From: an uncultured bacterium
Lineage (GTDB): Bacteria; Bdellovibrionota_C; UBA2361; SZUA-149; CALKYB01
Length of the DNA: 14,383 nt
Direction: 5' to 3'
Assembly (NCBI GenBank): GCA_938022485.1
Contig: CALIEE010000146.1
Coordinates: 1 to 14,383 of the forward strand
A model generated the notes under the pieces. It did not search any database, was not told where the DNA came from, and worked only from the letters and a program-made list of their open reading frames with translations. Positions 5,657-13,895 of this stretch are shown here, in pieces. Numbering within the stretch: the stretch's first letter is position 1; each line of letters opens with the position of its first letter. A program made the position numbers and the translations under genes.

Positions 5657-6979
5657 TTAACTAGAAGAAAGAACTCTCAGTCCAAAAATTGACCCTTTTG
5701 GGGTGTTTTTGCGGTAAAACGTAGAACCTCCATTGGCTTTTGCTAGGACAGAGCAAACATAAAGACCTAGACCGAAGCCATCAACATTCCCTTTTTTTCT
5801 AGGTTTTTCGAAAAGCGTACTTTCCAGATGTTTGTCTATTCCCTTTCCGTAGTCGAAAATAGATATTTCGGTTTGTTCGTTACCTAGGGGTCTTTCGGAA
5901 ATGCAAATAGTTTTGCTTTCTGAATGTTTTATGGCGTTACAAAGATAGTTTTGGATAATTCTCTGAAACTGTTCGCGATCAAAATAAACAGTGCTTTTAT
6001 GGTCTAAGTTGGTTTCTAGTAATACTCCATACTCGTTGGACATCCATTTTAGCTTAGCTAAAACTATATCGATTTCATTCTTAAGCTTGAAATTTACGGC
6101 CTTGCTGACTAAAAGTTTAGAATCAGTATTGGCTAAATCCAAAGTATTGTTAACTAACAACAGTTGCTCATTGATGGCGTATTCAATACTTTCGATTTCT
6201 TCAGTATTACCAAATTTTTCCCGAAGGCTGTGATTGGCGTAAAGCGCGGATGCAATAGGTGCTCGTAAGTCATGTGATAGTCCTAAAAGGTAGTCTCTAT
6301 CTTCTCCAAGACGATCCATTTGAAGTCCGACTTGTCCCATATTCTGCAGCGTCATGGTTATTCTTTTCCAAACTCCTTTCAATAGAAACAAATCAATTTG
6401 ACTTTCCGCCTCAAAGCCCAGGTAGAGACCTACTGTTACTCGGCCTCGATAAATATTGGTGTAGCGACCACAAATATTGAAAATGTTGAGAACATTCTCA
6501 GGTTCAGGAATTCCATTCGCTGAGTTTTCCATAAGAATTAGTATTTGAGATTCCAGTCTTTCTTTTGGTAGGCCAAATATAGCATCAAGTTTTTGCAAGT
6601 TTTCACCTTTCGGATTAATTGAAATTGCACCGGCCCTTAAGGAAGGGCCAATCTCTTTCTTGATGGCTTTTAGGATTCTCCTGCAAATTTCCTCACAACT
6701 TTCACCAGAAAAATAAATTTCCTCGTTTACCTTGATTATCTTTTCACTGACAGGCTCTTCTAGCATCTTTTTGGTGTAGGCTGCAGCGAGCATGGCGATA
6801 GAAGATGAAATTCTCTTAGGGGCTCTAAAGTTCAGACCATTGTTTGAGACCAGCCTTTTCTCGTTTATTAGTCCCGTTAAGGTTCTATCGAGTTGGAACA
6901 AGTCTCTTTTTAATAGCAGGCAGTAGCCGATCGCTGAGCAGGCAATGATGAAAGTTAGTTCAAGTAAAATTTGAGACAT
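5657..6979 (-). CDS. Membrane-anchored sensor histidine kinase of the Tad operon
   Basis: A 440-residue protein. One N-terminal membrane helix (about 4-24) is followed by a cytoplasmic sensory region (about 30-220) that loosely resembles a GAF-type fold, though I cannot assign it. The HisKA block has the phospho-accepting H236 in LGLSHDLRAPIASA. The ATPase domain has the N box (about 343-352, QNYLCNAIKH), G1 (FDYGKGID, 375-382) and G2 (GFGLGLY, 401-407), all intact, so it should autophosphorylate. The frame is open to a TTG at 7015, but the ATG at 6979, four bases after the regulator's stop and preceded by TAGG, is the better start. It is the last gene of the operon, so it most likely phosphorylates the regulator just upstream. 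No periplasmic sensor loop is seen. Confidence 0.85.
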   Translation of the reverse strand: MSQILLELTFIIACSAIGYCLLLKRDLFQLDRTLTGLINEKRLVSNNGLNFRAPKRISSSIAMLAAAYTKKMLEEPVSEKIIKVNEEIYFSGESCEEICRRILKAIKKEIGPSLRAGAISINPKGENLQKLDAIFGLPKERLESQILILMENSANGIPEPENVLNIFNICGRYTNIYRGRVTVGLYLGFEAESQIDLFLLKGVWKRITMTLQNMGQVGLQMDRLGEDRDYLLGLSHDLRAPIASALYANHSLREKFGNTEEIESIEYAINEQLLLVNNTLDLANTDSKLLVSKAVNFKLKNEIDIVLAKLKWMSNEYGVLLETNLDHKSTVYFDREQFQRIIQNYLCNAIKHSESKTICISERPLGNEQTEISIFDYGKGIDKHLESTLFEKPRKKGNVDGFGLGLYVCSVLAKANGGSTFYRKNTPKGSIFGLRVLSSS

Positions 6980-6983
6980 TAAC

Positions 6984-8168
6984 CTAGTGTCTAGATTCGT
7001 TTTCTTTTTGTTCAATTAAGGTGTTACACCAAGCCATTAGTACACGCGGATCCTCTTGTTTTTGAACAAAAGCCGAGACGCCAGATTGAACCAAAGTTTC
7101 CTTAACTTCAGGACGGCAATCGCCAGAGAGAATGACAACAGGTAGATTTGGTAAAACTTCCTTTACTTTATCCACTAATTCTAAACCATCCATGGTGTCT
7201 ATATGGTAGTCGCAAATTAGTAGGTCTGTTGAATCATTGTTGCCAAGATAGGCTAGGGCTTCTGCCGAACTAGAAAAGGAGGTGACAGACCAACCTTTTC
7301 TTTCCATGAATTTTCCTAAAACTTTTAGAAAACCTCTTTGGTCATCCACCAGTACCACAGATCTATTCTCTTTTTGGTCTTCAAATTGATGTAAGTCTTG
7401 CTTAGAGGTCTCTTCTAGTTCAGGCGTCAAATTCGCTACAAGCAGGGTTTGACCTTTAATGGTTTCATGGACTATTTCAGCACTGACTTTGGCAAAACTA
7501 AATGAAAGCTGACGCTGGTCAAACAGAAGTTGGTTAGCTAGAAAAACTAGTTTCGGATGAATTGACCCTTGAAGTGTTTGCTCCTTAGAGCGGTACTGAA
7601 AAGAATCTCCTTCTGGATATCCCAGTGCAATCTTTTTTACTCCTAGGCCAGCTACTTCAGAGATAATAGACTCTAGGGCTAGTTGGAGGTCTTGTTCAGT
7701 AGCTTTTTCTTGAAACGACCGCAGTGTGTCAAATTCATTCCAAGCTCTTCTTATTTCGCTACCGAGGGCCAAAAAAATCTCAAACCCTTGCTTTCGAAAT
7801 TTTTGAACATCAATTGTCGCAGGATTAGCGCAAATAATAGCTTGTTTCTGGTCTCTATTGCTGGGAGTCAGGTGTAAGCTTCTTAATTCATTGCTACTTG
7901 CCTTCCAATTTTCTAAATCACCAATAGTTGGAGTGGGTACTTTGGTCAAAAAGTGAAGTCCCGACAGTTTAGCCACTTGCTCTAGGACTTCGTGACTTTC
8001 CAGGCCATATTTCTTTGCCAGATTCTCAATCAGATCCTCCTCAGGAAAATAAGAAGAAGCTTGGTTAACTATTTCCTCAGGAAAGAGTTTTCTTAGTCCC
8101 TGAATCACTGAGTGAATTCTCGGAGATCTTCCCCAAAACCTTAGATTTTCAAAACTATTATATTTCAT
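6984..8168 (-). CDS. Response regulator with GspE/PilB-like N-terminal region and C-terminal receiver
   Basis: A 394-residue protein. Residues about 28-150 resemble the N-terminal domain of type II/IV secretion ATPases (T2SSE_N/MshEN): LIENLAKKYGLESHEVLEQVAKLSGL, then a NELRSLHLTPSNRDQKQAIICANPATIDV stretch matching the 'fP..r.g..l.vAm.dP.' core. Residues about 157-250 loosely resemble the next GspE domain (normally ASDIHIEP), but its signature is absent, and no Walker A or B follows. A full receiver occupies 269-388: D275/D276, phospho-acceptor D320 (LLICDYHID), S348 and K370. There is no DNA-binding domain. The frame extends to 8231, but ATG 8168 has GGAG six bases upstream and gives an 11-bp overlap with tadC rather than 74. 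Placed after tadC and before a kinase, it may modulate the pilus motor; that is inference. Confidence 0.8.
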   Translation of the reverse strand: MKYNSFENLRFWGRSPRIHSVIQGLRKLFPEEIVNQASSYFPEEDLIENLAKKYGLESHEVLEQVAKLSGLHFLTKVPTPTIGDLENWKASSNELRSLHLTPSNRDQKQAIICANPATIDVQKFRKQGFEIFLALGSEIRRAWNEFDTLRSFQEKATEQDLQLALESIISEVAGLGVKKIALGYPEGDSFQYRSKEQTLQGSIHPKLVFLANQLLFDQRQLSFSFAKVSAEIVHETIKGQTLLVANLTPELEETSKQDLHQFEDQKENRSVVLVDDQRGFLKVLGKFMERKGWSVTSFSSSAEALAYLGNNDSTDLLICDYHIDTMDGLELVDKVKEVLPNLPVVILSGDCRPEVKETLVQSGVSAFVQKQEDPRVLMAWCNTLIEQKENESRH

Positions 8169-9021
8169 TTGTTTCTCCAGGTTTTTCAGGGCTGGCAATC
8201 GAGCCAGGCTTAAAGCTATCTTCAATTTCAAAAAGTGGAATCAGAGGTACGGCGGCTACCATAAACATCAGTCCAATTACTGAAACAAAGACTGGGAAGA
8301 CAACTTTGTTTTCGAGTTGTTTGATTTTGATTTCGTTTTTTACTTTCCAGTCCTGTTGAGCGTGATCTGCTAGGGCTTTGAGTGCGGGTAGTAATTCTCC
8401 ACCTGACTCTTGGCTGCTCAGTAGGTGGAGTAAGGTGTGTTTCAAGACCGTATGCTCGCACTTCGCCGAAACTAGATTGATAGATTCTGAAAAGGTATGG
8501 CCAGAAGATGAGAGAGAGTAAACTTTCTCAAAGGCATTTGTGACTTCGTTTCCTGGTCTGAAATCTTTAACAATGCGATCCATCGCCGGAAGGATTGACT
8601 GTCCAGATTCAACCAGCATGCAGAGAGCTTCTATTACCAGAGGAGTATATCTAAGTACTTCTTGTTCCTTCCTCTTAGCTTCCGATTTTTTTTGTATTAG
8701 GCAGATAGCCAGAGTAATATAGAGAGCAAGAAATCCAAACCCCATCACACTTTTGATGTCAGTGAATAGAGAACTAAGGGAAATAAATAGAAGACCTAGT
8801 AATCCAATAAATATTGCAGCTATATATGCTAGCTCAACGTAGTCGAAACTAGACTCTACTTGTGGAGACCAGGGGTTTTCATTGTTTTCTAGAGCTTCAT
8901 CTTGCATCGTCATTCTGCGTAATCTTTGGCGATGAGTTTGACTTTCAAAGAATGATGGCACAGCAATCAGAGCGAATCCGGCCGTGCCTAAGATTAAGGA
9001 AATAATCAATTGGCTGGTCAT
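8158..9021 (-). CDS. tadC: Tad pilus inner-membrane platform protein TadC
   Basis: A 287-residue protein of the type II secretion F family. Membrane helices are at about 4-22, 64-84, 92-110 and 243-263. The cytoplasmic T2SSF domain lies between, with YTPLVIEALCMLVESGQSI and the family hallmark LLSSQESGGELLPALKALADHA (about 201-221). TadB and TadC together form the platform through which TadA drives Flp pilus assembly. The ATG overlaps the tadB stop as ATGA, yet it has its own strong Shine-Dalgarno (GGGGAGG, 9030-9036) eight bases upstream. The C-terminus is an acidic, Pro-containing tail after the last helix. Confident as TadC; the split from TadB rests on order and the shorter hallmark region. 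Confidence 0.88.
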   Translation of the reverse strand: MTSQLIISLILGTAGFALIAVPSFFESQTHRQRLRRMTMQDEALENNENPWSPQVESSFDYVELAYIAAIFIGLLGLLFISLSSLFTDIKSVMGFGFLALYITLAICLIQKKSEAKRKEQEVLRYTPLVIEALCMLVESGQSILPAMDRIVKDFRPGNEVTNAFEKVYSLSSSGHTFSESINLVSAKCEHTVLKHTLLHLLSSQESGGELLPALKALADHAQQDWKVKNEIKIKQLENKVVFPVFVSVIGLMFMVAAVPLIPLFEIEDSFKPGSIASPEKPGETNEI

Positions 9022-9893
9022 GGTTTATACCTCCCCATGTTCCTCAAACTGAAATAGCCAAAGAAAACCAAAATTACACCAGTGGAAAAGATCCCAGAGC
9101 TGAGTGTGTTGTTGCTCAGCTCAGACCAGAAATTTTCAGATCTGGCGGAGACCATTAATACTACCAAAGGGCAAACCAAAAGAAGAATATTACCAGTTAT
9201 CTTCATTGTAGCAGTACTTACTTTGACGGAATTTTTTAAATTGTCCCGTTCCCTGCTAATTCGCGCCAAGCGTTGTAGGGTAGGGGAAAATTTCCCTCCG
9301 TCATCTAGGACTAGAAGAAAAGCATTTCTAAAAAGGCTTAGTTCTGGAACATCCCTATCCGCAGCAAAAGCTGCGACAGCTTTTTGTTGATGAGTACCTT
9401 TGTGAAGCTCTGACAATAAAGTCTTTACTTCCTGCCCTACGGGGTTGTCTTCCGGTAGAAGTTTAGAAGCATGTTCGAGTGCAGTTTGAGCAGAATGCCC
9501 AGATTTTAGCGCAGAGGACATAGACTGCAGTAGTTCTGGATAGTCGTTTGAGAACTCTAAAGCCCTACTTTCAGCTTTCCAGTCTATATATATCCATGGG
9601 CAGTATGAGCCTAGTAAGAAAATTAAGGGCAAGGCTGGCCAAGCAATAATGCTACTAGCTAGTGAAGAGATACAAAAACCAGATGCTAGGCTAATTAGGA
9701 ATAAAAGAGGAAGAGGTATTGCTAGTCCCGCAAATTTAAGAACTTGCTGGATATGATGTAAAAAAGAAGGGAGCTGCGATAGTTTTTCATCGGTTTCCGA
9801 CCATTGAACTTGGTCGAGTAGAGAGCCTTCCATTGGGAGTGAGGAACAAAGGCGAGTCATTCTTTGTTTAGCAAAGGCTCTGCGAAATATCAT
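9018..9893 (-). CDS. tadB: Tad pilus inner-membrane platform protein TadB
   Basis: A 291-residue protein of the T2SSF family. After a basic N-terminus come hydrophobic segments at about 55-77 and 81-103. The cytoplasmic domain (about 110-225) has FSNDYPELLQSMSSALKSGHSAQTALEHAS and the hallmark LLVLDDGGKFSPTLQRLARISRERDNLK. Membrane helices at about 231-250 and 265-284 end it. It is the partner of TadC in the pilus platform that contacts the TadA ATPase. Its ATG overlaps the cpaF stop (ATGA) and lacks a clear Shine-Dalgarno, so translation is probably coupled to cpaF. Length and helix layout are normal for TadB. Confidence 0.9.
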   Translation of the reverse strand: MIFRRAFAKQRMTRLCSSLPMEGSLLDQVQWSETDEKLSQLPSFLHHIQQVLKFAGLAIPLPLLFLISLASGFCISSLASSIIAWPALPLIFLLGSYCPWIYIDWKAESRALEFSNDYPELLQSMSSALKSGHSAQTALEHASKLLPEDNPVGQEVKTLLSELHKGTHQQKAVAAFAADRDVPELSLFRNAFLLVLDDGGKFSPTLQRLARISRERDNLKNSVKVSTATMKITGNILLLVCPLVVLMVSARSENFWSELSNNTLSSGIFSTGVILVFFGYFSLRNMGRYKP

Positions 9894-11245
9894 GCTGCTG
9901 TTTGTTTTAGAGAAAGGTTGATATTCGAACCAGGGCTGGAGAGAACAATCTCTTGTCTTCTGAGTTGTTGATCAAATTGGCTAATTCCTCTTTCCCTTTT
10001 CCAAGTATTTTGATCGTCTTGGAAGGAATATATAGCGGAGCTTTGAATGCAACCTTCTGCACTTTGCCCAACTTCAATAACTTCTTTGATTTTTCTCCTT
10101 CCTGATTTCCTGTCCATGCCAAGAAAAACGATAACAGAGACAGCATTGCAAATTTGTCTTCTGATAGTTTCAATTTGCGCATTGGCTTGAGCCCTTAGGA
10201 GAAATATTTCTAATCTACCCAAAGCGTCCTTAGAGCTCCTAGCGTGAATAGTCGACAGGCCTGGATGTCCAGAGGAAGCTACATCGATGAAAGCTTCAGC
10301 TGCAGCGGCGTCTCTCATTTCACCTAGAATGATTCTGTTCATAGCCATTCGCATACCGGTTCGTATTGCCAACCAAGGTGGAATTTCTCCAGTTCCTTCA
10401 CTGTTGTTCCCACGTGTGAGTAGTGTCCTAGCGAATGGCCGGCACAAATTGATTTCTTGTGTGTCCTCGATAAGTAGAATGGATTCCGTTTCTGGAATAG
10501 CTTGAGAGAGGGCCCGTACTAAGGTTGTCTTGCCGGTTCCTACCTCGCCAGCAATTAGTATAGTTTTTCCAGAGTGGGCGACGAGGTATTCTAGGTATTT
10601 AAGGATCTCGTTTGGAGCAAACTCAAAATACTCAAGACCTCTTAGTGTTACTTCGCTGTGTCTTGCAATTCTCAAGGTGAGCATGGGCCCCATTCCTGGT
10701 GGGGAGAATGATTGATGTGTTACGCAAGCTCTCACCCTCGAGTCGATTGCTGTATCAACAACAGGTGTCGAACTCGTACAAGATTTACCTGCTCGTTTTA
10801 GTAAGTTTTCTATAAACGCTTGGTAGCTTTCGTGACAGGGAAAGGCTAAATCTGTTCGAAAATTTTTTCGTCCTTTTTGGACACTAATTTCATTGTAGGA
10901 ACGCACGATGATATCGTTTATGTCAGGGTCTTGAACTAAAGAATTTAGGACACTGAAGTCTTCTAGTGACTGACTTAGAGTCAAAATTACGGTGTTTCTT
11001 TCTTGGCTTGAGAGTTGTTCTCCATGGAGCTCTTCTATAGATTCTACTAATTGAGAAATTTGAGCTTCTGAGAAGTCTTTTCTATCCTTGCATGAAGGAT
11101 CTTGAGCTATGAAGTTCCTACACTCTTTAAGAATAAAATTGGCACTACCAGTGATTTTTTGTGAACCTCGGCTAAAGCTACTATTGAGTGCTTCTTCTCC
11201 TAGGTAACTTTTGCGAAGTTTATCAACTGGAATTAGACTAGCCAT
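9890..11245 (-). CDS. cpaF: Tad pilus assembly ATPase CpaF/TadA
   Basis: A 451-residue secretion ATPase that powers Flp pilus assembly at the cytoplasmic face. The N-terminal domain (about 60-200) includes LVQDPDINDIIVRSYNEISV and RVRACVTHQSFSP, as is usual for CpaF. The motor part has Walker A GEVGTGKTT (233-241), the Asp box LLIEDTQEI (257-265), Walker B RIILGEMRD (304-312) and the His box STIHARSS (331-338), all intact. The segment MRMAMNRIILGEMRDAAAAE is typical of the family. It overlaps cpaB by 8 bp upstream and tadB by 4 bp downstream, with no clear Shine-Dalgarno of its own. After the motor a tail of about 50 residues is variable. No sign of inactivation. Confidence 0.95.
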   Translation of the reverse strand: MASLIPVDKLRKSYLGEEALNSSFSRGSQKITGSANFILKECRNFIAQDPSCKDRKDFSEAQISQLVESIEELHGEQLSSQERNTVILTLSQSLEDFSVLNSLVQDPDINDIIVRSYNEISVQKGRKNFRTDLAFPCHESYQAFIENLLKRAGKSCTSSTPVVDTAIDSRVRACVTHQSFSPPGMGPMLTLRIARHSEVTLRGLEYFEFAPNEILKYLEYLVAHSGKTILIAGEVGTGKTTLVRALSQAIPETESILLIEDTQEINLCRPFARTLLTRGNNSEGTGEIPPWLAIRTGMRMAMNRIILGEMRDAAAAEAFIDVASSGHPGLSTIHARSSKDALGRLEIFLLRAQANAQIETIRRQICNAVSVIVFLGMDRKSGRRKIKEVIEVGQSAEGCIQSSAIYSFQDDQNTWKRERGISQFDQQLRRQEIVLSSPGSNINLSLKQTAA

Positions 11246-12179
11246 TGCTTTCTAGAAGAGTTTGATTTCGTTCGGAAAAAGATATTTCTTTCTCTTTTTC
11301 AGCTGGCTTTGTCTTGATCCAGAGAGAGTCCTCGGTCAGAACCCATGTCTTTCCATCAGGCCCCTTGGCTATGCCCTTCAGATTTTTACCCTCTAGAGAG
11401 CTTTGTTTACCGAATCTATTTCTTAGTTGATTTTCAGAAACGCTTAAAATGTCACTAGGTGAGTTGTCCTGTAGTCCTCTCATCGTGAAAGTTAATTTGC
11501 CAACAGAAGCTGCAGCTTTGATTTTCAGAGCTTGTTCTTGAGTAACCAATAAAGTCACTGTTGCTGGACTAGGGGTGTTGAATAGGGAAGCAGCCTCCGG
11601 TTCAGTCGATCTACCGGCAGAAAGAACTTTCACATTGTCAGCGATGACAGAGGCCTTTAACTCTCTTTGTTCAATCCTATTTTCTTTGATTAGAACGACA
11701 TCAACACGAGTCCCAGATCTAACCCACCCCTCAACTGCAGATTCCAGATCAACTCTTACAGTGATAGCCCTCATCCCTTTAGGAATTCCCTCTGCAACAG
11801 GGTTATTCGTTTTTTTCGTATCTTTTAATGCGCTAAGGGGTATCGGGTTTAGCTTTTCTACAGAGTGCTCAATTATTGAGTTCTGATAGCTAGCCGTGGA
11901 TAGAACTATGCCATGGGGAAGTCTTGAGCGTGGCCAATTAACATGAGTTAAAGGGACATCCCTAATTCTTTCGCCGGGTAGCAAAGTTCTAGAAGGTAGA
12001 GGTACTGTGACTTGCTCATCAATGAGGTTAGTCTCACTTTGGGTAATATTGCTAGAACTAGATCCCCCCAAAAAACGTGGAATCATTACACTCAATAAAA
12101 TTAGTGTGACACCACCAACTTTACTAGTTGTGGAGTTTAGCAATTGGAAAGACCAGATTTTTTTCGGTTTTTTACCCAT
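11238..12179 (-). CDS. cpaB: Tad pilus assembly protein CpaB/RcpC
   Basis: A 313-residue protein with one N-terminal membrane helix (about 22-38, VGGVTLILLSVMIP) and the rest in the periplasm. Residues about 57-125 match the SAF-like domain (ending with NPIPLSALKD), and 133-165 hold the family core, GMRAITVRVDLESAVEGWV followed by SGTRVDVVLI. A further domain follows (ATVTLLVTQEQALKIKAAAS). Usually CpaB works beside the outer-membrane secretin CpaC, but here the next gene is cpaF, with no secretin between. Residues about 265-313 form an extra charged tail (KEKEISFSERN). The ATG directly follows the pilin TAG stop, with no clear Shine-Dalgarno. Confidence 0.85.
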   Translation of the reverse strand: MGKKPKKIWSFQLLNSTTSKVGGVTLILLSVMIPRFLGGSSSSNITQSETNLIDEQVTVPLPSRTLLPGERIRDVPLTHVNWPRSRLPHGIVLSTASYQNSIIEHSVEKLNPIPLSALKDTKKTNNPVAEGIPKGMRAITVRVDLESAVEGWVRSGTRVDVVLIKENRIEQRELKASVIADNVKVLSAGRSTEPEAASLFNTPSPATVTLLVTQEQALKIKAAASVGKLTFTMRGLQDNSPSDILSVSENQLRNRFGKQSSLEGKNLKGIAKGPDGKTWVLTEDSLWIKTKPAEKEKEISFSERNQTLLESNG

Positions 12180-12365
12180 CTAATTCGGTGTCGTCCCTAT
12201 GTTTACCGGAGCAGCGCTGAAGCCAACCCCAGAAAGGTAATTGGATATATTTTCATAGAAAAGGAACAGTCCTGCTGCCATCGCGACTACAGCACCAATG
12301 AAAAGAACTTGTTCCAAGGCTAAACTCCCTTTCTCACCTCTAATTTTGCAAATGTTCAGGTTCAT
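12180..12365 (-). CDS. Flp-like type IVb prepilin
   Basis: A 61-residue protein with the layout of a Flp pilin: a short basic leader (CKIRGEKG), a processing site G13/S14 with Glu at mature position +5 (SLALE), a hydrophobic helix (LFIGAVVAMAAGLFLF), then NISNYLSGVGF and a short flexible end. Flp pilins usually carry Glu-Tyr after the cleavage site; here it is Glu-Gln, so a minor pilin or TadE-like role is possible. It overlaps the cpaE stop as ATGA and has a good Shine-Dalgarno (GAGGG, 12376-12380). Its position between cpaE and cpaB is unusual, since flp normally leads the operon. Cleavage would need a prepilin peptidase (TadV type), which is not in the window. Confidence 0.75.
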   Translation of the reverse strand: MNLNICKIRGEKGSLALEQVLFIGAVVAMAAGLFLFYENISNYLSGVGFSAAPVNIGTTPN

Positions 12366-13834
12366 TTTTCGTTAGCCCTCATTATGCTCGGCCCGTTAAC
12401 GAGCTGCGCTGGTTTATAAAGATCTTTAATTATCGCCTGAGGGCGATCTTTTTGTTCTGTTGATTGGGTGTCTTGGAAAAGTTGCTCAGGAGAAAGAGAT
12501 TTCTGAGGTCCTTTTTTATCAACTTGCAACTCATTTTGAGAAAAAGGGGATAGTAGTTCAGAGGGAGCTGGCAGCAAGGCTCTGCTATTTTGTTTGAAGT
12601 TTCTCAATTTATTTTTGACTGAGCCAAAGAGTAAATCCAATTGACTAGCTGTATTCTCCCTGGAGGCACTAGTTGCTTTTCCATTTAGCAAACCCTCCAA
12701 TAGTTCTTTTAAGTTTCGCTGAGTTTGATTGCTCCCCTCTGTGTAAAAAGAGTTGCCAGTCCCTGGCCATTTCGCGGCAGCTTTATCGAGAGATATGGGG
12801 TGGCCATGAAAAATAATGCCGTTATGGCGACTTGAAAATTTCAAAATCGATTCTATATCTTGAACTTCCAGCCCAGTATCACTGGTTTCATTTAGAACGA
12901 CATGGGTCTTAAAAGAGCCAGGTATAGACGATATTTTTTTCAAGGTTTGGTCTAAGAGATAGGCCGAAGCGGGGTCATCTGATGTTACTGCTAACACTAA
13001 ATCTGAACGAGATAATAGGCTGAATGGTAAAATTCCTTCTGCCCCAGAACCGTCAATTAGAATGAGGTCGAATTTTTCCTTGAGAATTTCAACGGTCTCT
13101 AAGCCATACTCTAAGTAGTCTGGGTTTCGAAGCCATTTCTCTCTGACCTCGCTCTTACAAGATGGTGGTAAAAAGACATTTATTCCACTTAGCGTGGTTT
13201 CAATTGAGCTTTCAATGGTTTTGGTTTCGATTCTAAGACTATCTTCGATGACCAGATTTAAATCCAGACTGAAAGATCTTTTTGCTAACAGGTAATTGCT
13301 GAATGTCGAATGGGGAGATAAATCCAAAACAATAGCTTTTTTATCTATTTCTTCAGAGGAATGAGCGAGACCCGAGATGATGGATGTCACCCCAACTCCT
13401 CCTTTTGAGCCCTCAACAAATACAACTTTACCCAAGGCTTTAGACTTTTTCTTGGTTTCATCCAGGCCATTGATGGCATGAACTATTCTATAGATGGAGT
13501 CTTCAGTCTGGATTACAGGGACATCTGCTTTTTCAAACTTGTTTAGATTGAGAAGTCCCATGTCCGACTCTTCCAGGATAGCCAGGCAGGGTAAATCTGG
13601 GTGTCTGGCCTTTATTGAGCGAGCATAGTTCCAAGCAGAGTGAGCTCCAAGGCTGGGTCCTAAAATGAACGCATCAAAGTTACCACTTAGAAGCATTTCG
13701 TCGAGACTGAGAGGAGATAGCTTGTGCAGTAACAAGTGCCCGGTCTTCTCTCGACACCGGTCAAAACAATTTTGGATAAATCCTTGCAAGGCTAGCCTAG
13801 AGGCTGAGTCCTTATCAATACAGGCTATGTTCAT
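12362..13834 (-). CDS. cpaE: Pilus localisation ATPase CpaE/TadZ
   Basis: A 490-residue protein. The N-terminal region (about 1-125) is a degenerate receiver: the phospho-acceptor position reads FDAFILGP, with Gly instead of Asp. Residues about 135-385 are a MinD/ParA-like ATPase with a deviant Walker A SKGGVGVTS (143-151; first Lys kept, second replaced by Val), A' motif IVLDLSPH and Walker B LILIDGSG (257-264). TadZ proteins are known for atypical P-loops and place the Tad machine at the cell pole or a focus. After about 385 comes a roughly 100-residue Ser/Gln/Pro-rich tail (LLPAPSELLSPFSQ), likely disordered. It is the first gene of the operon. Its GGAG is 11 bases before the ATG, which is long, and a tiny upstream ORF ends on this ATG. 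Confidence 0.87.
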   Translation of the reverse strand: MNIACIDKDSASRLALQGFIQNCFDRCREKTGHLLLHKLSPLSLDEMLLSGNFDAFILGPSLGAHSAWNYARSIKARHPDLPCLAILEESDMGLLNLNKFEKADVPVIQTEDSIYRIVHAINGLDETKKKSKALGKVVFVEGSKGGVGVTSIISGLAHSSEEIDKKAIVLDLSPHSTFSNYLLAKRSFSLDLNLVIEDSLRIETKTIESSIETTLSGINVFLPPSCKSEVREKWLRNPDYLEYGLETVEILKEKFDLILIDGSGAEGILPFSLLSRSDLVLAVTSDDPASAYLLDQTLKKISSIPGSFKTHVVLNETSDTGLEVQDIESILKFSSRHNGIIFHGHPISLDKAAAKWPGTGNSFYTEGSNQTQRNLKELLEGLLNGKATSASRENTASQLDLLFGSVKNKLRNFKQNSRALLPAPSELLSPFSQNELQVDKKGPQKSLSPEQLFQDTQSTEQKDRPQAIIKDLYKPAQLVNGPSIMRANEK

Positions 13835-13851
13835 CTTAAATACAACTCCAT
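13831..13851 (-). other. Six-codon upstream ORF ending on the cpaE start
   Basis: On the minus strand an ATG at 13851-13849 opens a frame reading MELYLR, then TGA, and that stop overlaps the cpaE ATG as ATGA. AGGG lies four bases before this ATG, a better ribosome site than the distant GGAG of cpaE. Ribosomes finishing it could restart on cpaE. It may be coincidental. Confidence 0.35.
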
Positions 13852-13895
13852 GAATCCCTGATACCTAAAAGTAACCTGAGTCCTGAGTTGTAGAG

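Noticed and set aside
6980..7015. TTG at 7015 as start of the histidine kinase
   Set aside because: It has no Shine-Dalgarno and adds a 32-bp overlap; ATG 6979, just after the upstream stop, is more likely.
8169..8231. Longer N-terminus for the response regulator, from 8231
   Set aside because: It would overlap tadC by 74 bp without a ribosome site, whereas ATG 8168 has GGAG at good spacing.
9907..10182. 91-codon minus-strand frame inside cpaF
   Set aside because: It overlaps cpaF in another frame on the same strand and its translation has no recognisable domain, so it is a shadow.
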